Positions 1 through 7,028 of a stretch of DNA of 40,113 bases are shown one piece after another (the first letter of the stretch is position 1; every line of letters begins with the position of its first letter). A program made the position numbers and the translations under genes. The notes beneath the pieces were generated by a model. It did no database searches. It saw nothing but the letters and a program-made list of their open reading frames with translations, and was not told where the DNA came from. Origin of the DNA: Bacteroidia bacterium (lineage in GTDB: Bacteria; Bacteroidota; Bacteroidia; AKYH767-A; OLB10); the NCBI GenBank assembly GCA_016788065.1, contig JAEUTI010000079.1, positions 1 to 40,113 of the forward strand, read 5' to 3'.

Positions 1-558
1 ATCAATAGTTTATGCAAAGGAAACTGTAAATTAATTCAAATCGTTGCCAAGAATTAAACAGTCAAAACCTAGTAATATCAATGCTTTCAAAGAACTTTAA
101 CTAATTTTAACGCAACGCTAGTGATGATAGATGATAAATGATTCCCTGCTCAGAAGGGAATTTCGTTATTATGATAGATGATAAATTGATTCCTTATCAG
201 AACAAAATTCGTCATTCCCGACCATGATTTATTTGATTTACATGATTGTTTTGATAGGTTTAAATACAAGTGAAAATTGTATTTCTGTCTCATTCTATTT
301 CTCCTTCTCATTCCCATTCCCGACCATGATTTAAGTGATTTACATGATTATTTTGATAGGTTTAAATGCAAGTGAAAATAGCGTTTCTGTCTCATTCTAT
401 TTCTCCTTCTCATTCCCATTCTCGACCATGATTTAAGTGATTTACATGATTATTTTGATAGGTTTAAAAGTCAGTGAAAATTGCATTTCTGTGCCCTCTC
501 CCTCTCTCACGTTCTCATTCTCATTCTGTTTCTGCTTCTCATTCCGCCTCACCCCCGG

Positions 559-613
559 CCCCTCTCCAGCAATAACATCTGTCTTCGAAAAAACATTTTT
601 GGCTGGAGAGGGG
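559..613. repeat. Long-stem hairpin H1, copy a
   Basis: A perfect 12-bp inverted repeat: CCCCTCTCCAGC at 559-570 and GCTGGAGAGGGG at 602-613, around a 31-nt AT-rich loop. An essentially identical copy is at 2370-2424. The style (CTCACCCCC-GGCCCCTCTCC ... GGAGAGGGG) resembles the REP-like palindromes scattered through many bacterial genomes. There is no T-run immediately after the stem on either strand, so it is not a standard terminator. Confidence 0.75.
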
Positions 614-820
614 AGAGGATTAAAAATTAAGAATTAAAGATTAAGGATTAATTTATTCTGCTCAGAAGAAATTTCGTCGTTCTCATTCTCATTCCCGACC
701 ATGATTTAAGTGATTTACATGATTATTTTGATAGGTTTGATTACAAGTGAAAATTGCGTTTCTGTCTCAGCACCACTTCCCCGTTCTCATTCTCATTCTC
801 ATTCCCATTCTGATACTACT

Positions 821-875
821 CCCTTCTCCTGCCCAAAATATTTGTGAATAACGTATGACCTATGCAGGAGAAGGG
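821..875. repeat. Long-stem hairpin H2, copy a
   Basis: A perfect 12-bp inverted repeat: CCCTTCTCCTGC at 821-832 and GCAGGAGAAGGG at 864-875, with a 31-nt loop. A second copy with the same loop lies at 2463-2517. Both copies are followed by the same GGGATGAGG and GAATTAAGGATTAAGGATTA tail, so the hairpin moves or duplicates as part of a larger unit. Confidence 0.75.
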
Positions 876-959
876 CAGGGGATGAGGAAAAAGAATTAAG
901 GATTAAGGATTATGAATGAATGATTATGAAAAAAATGAATTGAACTGATTAAATATTAT

Positions 960-1613
960 TCAGGGAATAATACTGTCATCATTCCAGAAACTATCTGTTA
1001 AGTAAAAAACAGTGTCGATGAAATATAGAATGTCATGTCTGGTTAAAACATTTTCATCATGTAAATCTTCTAAAATAATACCCAATTCAGGATTGTAATA
1101 ATCATTGTTTCTGGTATTCATGAAACCATTAGATTGGAGGAATGTTTTCACCTGAATCAAATCAGTACTTTGTGTAATTGAAACATAAGGTTGCTTAACT
1201 ACAGCATACACCGTATCATTGTCCTTTGAAAAACCAATCAATTCATAAGCTGTATCTGAGAAGAAAAAGTTGTGAAGCAAAAGACTAAAAAAATAGTCTT
1301 TCCATGAGGAGTAATAAATGGCATCATTTAGCTTAAGAACATGTTCCGAATCTTTAAGATAAACTCTTTGTTCAGCACCTTCACTTACGTATTGAGTGAA
1401 ATCAATGTTATCTACCCAAAAATTATTTTTAGAGATAAACGTTTCTAGTTTCTCTGTTTCCTGTTGCCTGACTTGCTTAAGTTCTTCAGTTGTTGCACCT
1501 GCTTTCGCGCCATAGTTAAGGTAACCGGTGATTGTTTGGATAATTGCTCCAAACCTAACCTGACTCTTTCCTGAAATGATATTGCGTAGTTCATTCTTTA
1601 GATGATTTTGCAT
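960..1613 (-). CDS. Kinase-fold protein, polyvalent-kinase-like
   Basis: A 217-residue soluble protein with no signal peptide or membrane segment. From about residue 75 it carries features of a small protein-kinase/phosphotransferase fold: a glycine-loop-like SEGAEQRVYL (78-87), a lysine in VLKLND (K94), a catalytic-loop-like DLHDENV (183-189) and a metal-ligand-like YFID (D200). This order matches the 'polyvalent protein kinase' domains found in mobile and phage-associated Bacteroidota genes. The N-terminal 65 residues (helical, IIQTITGYL) are a separate lead domain. The protein stops soon after the last Asp, so it is a minimal kinase and may lack a full C-lobe. It is the only gene in a 2.7-kb repeat zone and is bracketed by direct repeats, which suggests a transferred cassette. 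A TATCTTTG box lies 5 nt upstream of the ATG. The kinase-like fold is fairly likely; activity and substrate are unknown. Confidence 0.7.
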   Translation of the reverse strand: MQNHLKNELRNIISGKSQVRFGAIIQTITGYLNYGAKAGATTEELKQVRQQETEKLETFISKNNFWVDNIDFTQYVSEGAEQRVYLKDSEHVLKLNDAIYYSSWKDYFFSLLLHNFFFSDTAYELIGFSKDNDTVYAVVKQPYVSITQSTDLIQVKTFLQSNGFMNTRNNDYYNPELGIILEDLHDENVLTRHDILYFIDTVFYLTDSFWNDDSIIP

Positions 1614-1618
1614 CCTAC

Positions 1619-1626
1619 CAAAGATA
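1619..1626 (-). promoter_or_regulatory. Bacteroidota -7 box, nearly leaderless
   Basis: Reads TATCTTTG on the minus strand, matching the Bacteroidota -7 consensus TAnnTTTG. It ends only 5 nt before the ATG at 1613, so the transcript would start at or next to the start codon. No good -33 TTTG is visible at the expected distance. Confidence 0.4.
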
Positions 1627-2369
1627 CGAAAAATATTAATTTAGTGATAATTTTAACTGTTAATCCAAAAAAAACAAAATGGCTATTTATTGTTTTATAA
1701 TATTGTATATCAACGCTTTATGAATTCGATTCTGCTCAAAAAACCCATTCTTTTTCTCATTCTGAAACTTTCTCGTTCTGTTCCCATTCTCTCCCCCGTT
1801 CTCATTCCCGACCATGATTTATTTGATTTAGATGATTACTATGATAGGTTTAAATGCAAGTGAAAATAGCGTTTCTGTCTCATTCTATTTCTCCTTCTCA
1901 TTCCCATTCCCGACCATGATTTAAGTGATTTACATGATTATTTTGATAGGTTTAAAAGTCAGTGAAAATTGCATTTCTGTCTCCTCTCCCCCGTTCTCAT
2001 TCCCGACCATGATTTAAGTGATTTATATGATTATTTTGATAGGTTTAAATGCAAGTGAAAATAGCGTTTCTGTCTCATTCTATTTCTCATTCCCATTCTC
2101 TTTCTCATTCCATTTCCGTTCCCCCGTTCTCATTCCCGACCATGATTTAAGTGATTTACATGATTATTTTGATAGGTTTAAATGCAAGTGAAAATTGCGT
2201 TTCTGACTCGTGATCTCTCCCCATTCTCATTCCCGACCATGATTTAAGTGATTTACATGATTATTTTGATAGGTTTAAATCCAAGTGAAAATTGCGTTTC
2301 TGTCTCCTCTCCCTCTCTCACGTTCTCATTCTCATTCTGTTTCTGCTTCTCATTCCGCCTCACCCCCGG

Positions 2370-2424
2370 CCCCTCTCCAGCAATAACATCTGTCTTCGAA
2401 AAAACATTTTTGGCTGGAGAGGGG
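2370..2424. repeat. Long-stem hairpin H1, copy b
   Basis: Second copy of H1: CCCCTCTCCAGC at 2370-2381 and GCTGGAGAGGGG at 2413-2424, with the same loop as 559-613. Sequence identity with the first copy runs upstream through the adjoining repeat unit but breaks right after the hairpin (GTGGAG here, AGAGGA in copy a). Confidence 0.75.
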
Positions 2425-2462
2425 TGGAGTACTGCTAAACATTTAGTTAAATCTAAACTACT

Positions 2463-2517
2463 CCCTTCTCCTGCCCAAAATATTTGTGAATAACGTATGA
2501 CCTATGCAGGAGAAGGG
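2463..2517. repeat. Long-stem hairpin H2, copy b
   Basis: Second copy of H2: CCCTTCTCCTGC at 2463-2474 pairs with GCAGGAGAAGGG at 2506-2517. Loop and downstream tail match 821-916. Confidence 0.75.
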
Positions 2518-2585
2518 CAGGGGATGAGGAAAAAGAATTAAGGATTAAGGATTAAGAATTAAGGATTGTTTTGCACCTGCTCAGA

Positions 2586-2670
2586 CCCCGCATCAAAGCT
2601 AAAGCTTCTTGCGGGGACCTTGGCTCATTGCACGAATTATATGCCTCTCCTCAATAAGAAATTTCGTCGT
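2586..2670. repeat. Dispersed hairpin repeat, copy 1 (second copy at 21391)
   Basis: Begins CCCCGCATCAAAGCTAAAGC and closes with TGCGGGG, forming an outer CCCCGCA/TGCGGGG stem and an inner AAGCT/AGCTT stem. It continues through a TCAAT-AGAAATTTCGT motif. The same ~80-bp sequence, somewhat diverged, sits at 21391-21471, almost 19 kb away. It is therefore a genome-dispersed repeat and not part of either neighbouring gene. Confidence 0.65.
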
Positions 2671-2739
2671 TCTCATTCTCATTCCCATTCCCATTCTCAT
2701 TCTGTTCCCATTCTCATTCTCATTCTCCTTCTGCCCCAC

Positions 2740-4293
2740 CTACTCTCTCATCACAGCAATTTTTTTGCTCACTCTTTTGTCATCACTTGTTATCACACAA
2801 TTATATACTCCATTGGCCAATTGAGGTAACTTCAGACTTTGCTCATTACTCCATGGTGGCAATGGGTATTTAAAAACAACTTTTCCGGTTACATCCACAA
2901 CCTCAAACATACCGCTCTCATTCTGAGGTAGCAAATATCCAATATGCAATACCCCATTTGTTACCGGACTCGGATAAACACGAAATTTAAAATCAGGCGG
3001 AGACAACTCATTTACATCCGTCAGCAAACACGGGCAACCTAACGTAGTATCACATCCCAAATAATAGTTGGGATGGTAAACATTGCCTCTCCCTGAATAA
3101 CAAGGTAAAGGCAGAGCATGTTGTTGAACATCACACGCTATTCCCGCACTGTCGGGGTGATTAATATAATGCATATCGATGACACTGTTTCCCGAGGTGA
3201 TATATATCTTTCCATCTGCAGCCAGATACATTGTCCAAAATAAAGTTTGTAAAAATGGATAAGGATAGGCATAACCATCATAAATTGCAACCGTATCCAT
3301 GCTTGCTGTAATGTTTGACGTATCCGTATTCATTTGAATAATTTTTCTTGTTGTACAAGCATACAGGTATTTTGAGTTATTGGAAAAAGCCAAGCCTAAT
3401 CCAGGTTGATTTTCTGTAAAACTGATTACCGATGTATTGGAAAACATTCCATTACATCGGTCAAAATCAAAAAGACGCAAAGTGAAATTAGCAATACCAA
3501 CAACTCCATCGTAATATAAGTAAGCCATTTTCTTCCCATCAGGGGAAAAAAGCATCTGCCCAAGCAAATAAACCGTAGGGGGCACACCAAGTGATTGCAT
3601 TACTGGGGCAGAAACCCCAGTAGGTGTCAACAAAAATTTGTATACAATATCGCTGCTATCCTTAAATGCAATAATCCACCAATCTCGGCCATTGGCATGT
3701 TTACACACAGCAAGTCCGGGATTTAGTCCCACTTGTAAAGCCACTAAATTTTTTTGCCCGGCAATTACTCCTCCCAGGCCTCCATTCAAATTCATATCTA
3801 TAACAGAATAATATAGGAAACTTGCTTTCGTATTCACATTATCTGTTCCAGTTTGGTGAAATAAAACATACTTTAAACTATCCTCTGGGAAAGGAAGAAC
3901 AACATTGGAGTGTGGAAACGGAATTCCTGATACATTATCACACCATGTAGAAGTAAATGGATTTGGATTCAAACCGCCTCCATTTTGCATGGTATCCAAT
4001 GTTGCATCAGCTATCCAGCAGCCATTGCTTACCATCAGCAAGTTTCCATTAGCATCGCTTATATTTCCTTGTGCTGCTCTAAATGGCATCTTGAAATTTG
4101 TTGGAGCAACGTTTATACTATTTGCATCAAATGATAGTATTGCATTATTTGTTACAACATTTGTATCCAATCCGCTATTATACCCTATCAGCCAATTGTG
4201 ATTATATCTCTGGCCGGATAATTCAATAATTGCTAAAAGATTAAAGAAGGTGAAATAAATCACCTTCTTTAAGTTTAGTTTCAATTTTATCAT
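2740..4293 (-). CDS. T9SS-exported beta-propeller-like protein
   Basis: A 517-residue secreted protein. Residues 1-27 form a signal peptide ending at LSGQ. The body has propeller-like repeats of the PD40/WD40 type (LFSPDGKKMAYL, LAFSNNSKYLYACT) and many aromatic and Asn-rich stretches. The C-terminal ~80 residues are a type A T9SS sorting domain: YPSPVTNGVLHIGY, then FEVVDVTGKVVFKYPL, then LANGVYNCVI and a basic end KKIAVMRE. It should pass the inner membrane by Sec and the outer membrane by T9SS, ending at the surface or outside the cell. Its start codon overlaps the stop of an upstream T9SS remnant (ATGA), so it was once the second gene of a two-gene unit. The ligand or substrate is unknown. 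The stop lies directly against the repeat zone. Confidence 0.85.
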   Translation of the reverse strand: MIKLKLNLKKVIYFTFFNLLAIIELSGQRYNHNWLIGYNSGLDTNVVTNNAILSFDANSINVAPTNFKMPFRAAQGNISDANGNLLMVSNGCWIADATLDTMQNGGGLNPNPFTSTWCDNVSGIPFPHSNVVLPFPEDSLKYVLFHQTGTDNVNTKASFLYYSVIDMNLNGGLGGVIAGQKNLVALQVGLNPGLAVCKHANGRDWWIIAFKDSSDIVYKFLLTPTGVSAPVMQSLGVPPTVYLLGQMLFSPDGKKMAYLYYDGVVGIANFTLRLFDFDRCNGMFSNTSVISFTENQPGLGLAFSNNSKYLYACTTRKIIQMNTDTSNITASMDTVAIYDGYAYPYPFLQTLFWTMYLAADGKIYITSGNSVIDMHYINHPDSAGIACDVQQHALPLPCYSGRGNVYHPNYYLGCDTTLGCPCLLTDVNELSPPDFKFRVYPSPVTNGVLHIGYLLPQNESGMFEVVDVTGKVVFKYPLPPWSNEQSLKLPQLANGVYNCVITSDDKRVSKKIAVMRE

Positions 4294-4497
4294 CGGCTTA
4301 TAATTAGCTTACCTGTTTCAATAAAGCCTTTGTTTTGTACCTTGAGAGTATATACACCAGGCTTCAAATGTCGCACGTTAATTTTTTTATTATATTCTTC
4401 ACAAGCCATCTGATCAATTACTGTTGTTTCACCAAGCATATTTACTAGAGTTATTTGACACAAACACACGCTCCGACTCTCTAAAAATAAGTGTTTT
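4290..4497 (-). pseudogene. Remnant of a T9SS sorting domain
   Basis: Too short to appear as a normal gene, but the minus strand reads LESRSVCLCQITLVNMLGET, then a variable strand, then LKPGVYTLKVQNKGFIETGK and LIISR followed by a stop. This is the typical end of a type A T9SS sorting domain (V-N-x-L-G, L-x-P-G-V-Y). An in-frame TAA just beyond 4497 closes the frame upstream and no signal peptide or body is found, so only the tail of a former exported protein survives. Its TGA overlaps the ATG of the next gene, a coupling that fits an original tandem pair of exported proteins. Confidence 0.7.
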
Positions 4498-4599
4498 TAA
4501 TGTAAATACCGGACTATGCTTAAAATTCATTTATTAAGAATGAATTCTATTCCAAAATAAAAGGTGCTTTAACTTGTAAAATGCTGAAAATTAATGTGC

Positions 4600-4719
4600 T
4601 TAACGGGACCAGATAACTAAATATCTCCCTTTATACCTTCCCAACATCTCTTTTATTAAATCCACCAAATCTTCAACAAGCTTTAATATAGACTTTTGCT
4701 TCAGGGCAACTGATGCCAT
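4600..4719 (-). CDS. Possible 39-residue small protein
   Basis: An ATG-initiated 39-codon frame reading MASVALKQKS at its start and GRYLVIWSR at its end, with an amphipathic helix between (LKLVEDLVDLIKEMLGRY). There is no clear ribosome binding site or promoter box. It may be a genuine small protein, the tail of a decayed gene, or chance. I do not recognise the family. Confidence 0.22.
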   Translation of the reverse strand: MASVALKQKSILKLVEDLVDLIKEMLGRYKGRYLVIWSR

Positions 4720-4897
4720 ATTCCATGCACAATGAACATTACATAAGCTGAAAGTTTGTAAATAATAGCAATTTCAATAACTGAGATGTTTGTCAATTCC
4801 ACGCTGCTATCTCGCCATTCATTTATTAAATTTCCTGCACAGCTTCATTACCAGACTCATTTTTCAATTTCCCCTGGTAACATGCCGCTATTCCCTT

Positions 4898-4929
4898 CTT
4901 GCATGGTAACTCTAAAAACCTTAATTTTG
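4898..4929 (+). promoter_or_regulatory. Promoter for the amidotransferase gene
   Basis: CTTG at 4898-4901 and TAATTTTG at 4922-4929 with a 20-nt spacer, close to the Bacteroidota pattern TTTG-N19-TAnnTTTG. Transcription would start near 4935, about 30 nt before the GTG start at 4965. Confidence 0.45.
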
Positions 4930-4964
4930 CGCCTTAATACCATTGCCGGTAGCCGAAGCACTCT

Positions 4965-5777
4965 GTGGAACCAATTAAAGTTGCTATTCTCGATTTGTAC
5001 AACAATCACCCGAATCAGGGTATGCGCTGCATCAAGCAGATTGTTGAAGAACAGGTTTTTCCTATAGAATGGAAGGTTTTTGATGTGCGGGCTAAAAATG
5101 AAATCCCCGACTTAAGTTACGATGTTTATATCTCATCCGGTGGACCGGGAAATCCTTTGGTTGGGGATGAGGAATGGGATCGGAAATGGACTTCCCTGAT
5201 GGATGCCATTTTTGCACACAATAAAGTTCCCGAAAACACTAAAAAATATGTGTTCCTCATCTGCCATTCTTTTCAGATGATGATCAATCATTTTAAACTG
5301 GCTGAAATAACTAAACGGAAATCTACTGCATTCGGAATTTTTCCGGTTCATAAAACTGCAATTGGTGATGACGAAGCGCTGTTGGTAAATTTACCAGAAC
5401 CTTTTTATGCCGTCGATTCCCGCGATTATCAGGTCATTCAACCCGATGCTGCACGAATGGAGGAATTAGGCGCCCGATTGCTATGCATTGAAAAAGATCG
5501 CCCGCATGTTCCCTATGAACGAGCAACCATGGGCATCCGGTTTTCAGATGAGGTAATCGGATTTCAATTTCATCCCGAAGCAGATGTATTTGGAATGAAC
5601 CTTTACTTCCAGCGCAGCGACAAAAAAAAGCAGGTAATAGAAACTCATGGACTTAAAAAGTATGAGGAAATGCTCGATTATCTGAAAGATAAAAATAAAA
5701 TTCAACTTACTTATGCAACCGTTTTACCGGGTTTTCTGCGGTTGAGCATGATGAAACTGCGTAATTTTACTTTTTAA
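4965..5777 (+). CDS. Class I glutamine amidotransferase-like protein
   Basis: A 270-residue GATase1-fold protein. The first strand reads VAILDLYNN. The nucleophile elbow is LICHSFQ with Cys100, which lacks the small residues of the usual GxCxG, and the catalytic His-x-Glu is GFQFHPEAD (H203, E205). These residues would release ammonia from glutamine. The start is GTG: an in-frame stop lies five codons upstream, and the VAILDLY strand begins at residue 6. The C-terminal ~60 residues (KKYEEMLDYLKDKNKIQL) extend beyond a minimal GATase domain. It lies 54 bp upstream of an ATP-grasp-like gene on the same strand. That pairing suggests the amidotransferase supplies NH3, or hydrolyses a gamma-glutamyl bond, for a ligase-made product. 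It is not GuaA, PurQ or CarA, since the partner synthetase domains are absent. The product is unknown. Confidence 0.8.
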   Translation: MEPIKVAILDLYNNHPNQGMRCIKQIVEEQVFPIEWKVFDVRAKNEIPDLSYDVYISSGGPGNPLVGDEEWDRKWTSLMDAIFAHNKVPENTKKYVFLICHSFQMMINHFKLAEITKRKSTAFGIFPVHKTAIGDDEALLVNLPEPFYAVDSRDYQVIQPDAARMEELGARLLCIEKDRPHVPYERATMGIRFSDEVIGFQFHPEADVFGMNLYFQRSDKKKQVIETHGLKKYEEMLDYLKDKNKIQLTYATVLPGFLRLSMMKLRNFTF

Positions 5778-5811
5778 TTTGTTGCAGTTTAGCTACTTTC
5801 TTTTATATTTG
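5778..5811 (+). promoter_or_regulatory. Promoter for the ATP-grasp-like gene
   Basis: TTTG at 5778-5781 and TATATTTG at 5804-5811 with a 22-nt spacer. The -7 box is a full match to TAnnTTTG. Transcription would begin about 15 nt before the ATG at 5832. The gene may thus be expressed separately from, as well as together with, the amidotransferase. Confidence 0.5.
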
Positions 5812-5831
5812 TATTTACTAATTGTTTCGTC

Positions 5832-7019
5832 ATGATTCCGAATCTCCGTGATCCCTTTAATGCTGCCTATACCGATGAAAAATATAAAAGTCTGGTGCAT
5901 GATTTAAACCAGTATGCAGGTGAAAAAATTCCGTTTCGCATTGCCGAAACTCCGGTATTCGTTCCTGCTGTTCTGAAAAATAAATTAACCGATGCCTGCG
6001 ACCGCATCATTGATGTGATTAAACAACCCGGATTTCGGGAACTTACTAACCGGGCAATTCCTCAAAATCTTTTTGTCCCCGGTGAAACCAATAAATCCAT
6101 GTGGCTTGCATTCGATTTCGCTATTTGCCGCGATTCAAACTGGCAACTCGATCCACAACTGATCGAAATGCAGGGCTTCCCTTCTCTCTTTTTTTATCAG
6201 CACCTTCTGGCAGAAGCATACCGAAAAACTTATAACGTATCCGAATCTGTAAGCCATCTCTTCAATCATAATGATAATGGTTATGTGGCTCATATGAAGA
6301 AATTATTACTCAATGGTCACAACCCTGAAAATGTAATTCTTCTCGAAGTAGAACCTGAAAAACAAAATACACGAATCGATTTTCTGGCTACTTTTTTAAA
6401 TACCGGCGTTCGTCCCGTTTGTATCAGTAAAGTAAAGCGGGAAGGCAAACGACTTTTCTATGAGCTGGAAGGCAAACGGATTGATGTGCACCGCATTTAT
6501 AACAGAGTAATTTTCGATGAATTTCTAAAACGAACCGACCTGCATTGCGAGTTTAATCTCACCGAAGAAGTAGATGTTGAATGGGCCGGACATCCAAACT
6601 GGTTTTTTCGTATCAGCAAATTTACCATGCCATTCCTAAACAACCCCTTCGTTCCCGAAACAAAATTTCTGCATGAAATAAAATCTATTCCGGTTGATCT
6701 TGAAAACTATGTATTAAAACCTCTCTTCTCATTTTCCGGAAGTGGCGTGATTTTCCATGTTAAGAAAGAAGACATCGATCAGATCACAGATCCGGAAAAC
6801 TGGATACTGCAACGTAAAGTTACTTACGAACCAGTCCTCACCGCACCCGATGGAAATGTTAAAACTGAAATACGAATGTTGTACAGTTGGGAAGAAAAGG
6901 ATGAAGACCCACAGTTAATTATCAATATGGCTCGACTCAGCAAAGGTGAAATGATTGGCGTGAAATATAATAAAGATAAAAACTGGGTTGGTGGTAGTGT
7001 AGGATTTTTTGAAATGTAG
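5832..7019 (+). CDS. ATP-grasp-like ligase, partner of the amidotransferase
   Basis: A 395-residue soluble protein with no signal peptide. The C-terminal third looks like an ATP-grasp nucleotide/metal site: ENYVLKPLFSFSGSGV (K296, then a glycine-containing loop), WILQRKV (325-330), KTEIRML (E346, R348) and LIINMARLSKG (N365, R368), the usual N-x-x-R type metal/phosphate ligands. The middle (WQLDPQLIEMQGFPSL, 104-119) resembles the substrate lobe of glutathionylspermidine-synthase-like or carboxylate-amine ligases. It is predicted to activate a carboxylate with ATP and couple it to an amine or ammonia, with the upstream GATase as possible ammonia donor. Assignment to the ATP-grasp superfamily is inferred from motif order and spacing, and the specific substrate is not recognised. 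Confidence 0.6.
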   Translation: MIPNLRDPFNAAYTDEKYKSLVHDLNQYAGEKIPFRIAETPVFVPAVLKNKLTDACDRIIDVIKQPGFRELTNRAIPQNLFVPGETNKSMWLAFDFAICRDSNWQLDPQLIEMQGFPSLFFYQHLLAEAYRKTYNVSESVSHLFNHNDNGYVAHMKKLLLNGHNPENVILLEVEPEKQNTRIDFLATFLNTGVRPVCISKVKREGKRLFYELEGKRIDVHRIYNRVIFDEFLKRTDLHCEFNLTEEVDVEWAGHPNWFFRISKFTMPFLNNPFVPETKFLHEIKSIPVDLENYVLKPLFSFSGSGVIFHVKKEDIDQITDPENWILQRKVTYEPVLTAPDGNVKTEIRMLYSWEEKDEDPQLIINMARLSKGEMIGVKYNKDKNWVGGSVGFFEM

Positions 7020-7028
7020 TTTACTCTA

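Larger units (their letters stand above)
1..959. repeat. Repeat-rich intergenic block, left flank of the kinase-like gene
   Basis: No convincing gene is visible in this ~960-bp stretch. It contains four copies of a ~75-bp repeat whose core begins CCCGACCATGATTTAAGTGA, at about 217, 319, 421 and 694. Between them are runs of the hexamer CTCATT/CCCATT, two long-stem hairpins (559-613 and 821-875), short GAATTAAGGATTAAGGATTA runs, and GATAGATGATAAATGAT motifs near 125 and 172. Any open frames here are assembled from the repeat itself (the repeat happens to read MIYMIILIGL) and are not treated as genes. Confidence 0.8.
1627..2739. repeat. Repeat-rich intergenic block, right flank of the kinase-like gene
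   Basis: No credible gene in about 1.1 kb. Five copies of the CCCGACCATGATTTAAGTGA repeat start near 1807, 1909, 2002, 2135 and 2232. They are spaced 93-133 bp apart, separated by CTCATT/CCCATT microsatellite. They are followed by hairpins H1b (2370-2424) and H2b (2463-2517), a GAATTAAGGATTAAGG run (2533-2567) and a separate dispersed repeat at 2586-2670. The segment 2246-2425 repeats 433-613 almost exactly, and 2463-2558 repeats 821-916. Confidence 0.8.
4498..4964. other. Intergenic stretch, mostly featureless
   Basis: About 470 AT-rich bases between the T9SS remnant and the amidotransferase gene. It holds a possible 39-codon minus-strand frame (4600-4719) and a promoter for the downstream gene (4898-4929). 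No RNA gene or repeat was recognised. Confidence 0.5.

Noticed and set aside
437..637. Open frame of 66 codons, with a near copy at 2248-2493
   Set aside because: Both frames consist of the dispersed repeat plus microsatellite plus hairpin H1. The shared sequence is explained by the repeat, with no domain and no gene context.
217..2310. CRISPR-like array
   Set aside because: Repeats are ~75 bp, imperfect and irregularly spaced, and the intervening sequence is microsatellite and not unique spacers. No cas genes are nearby.
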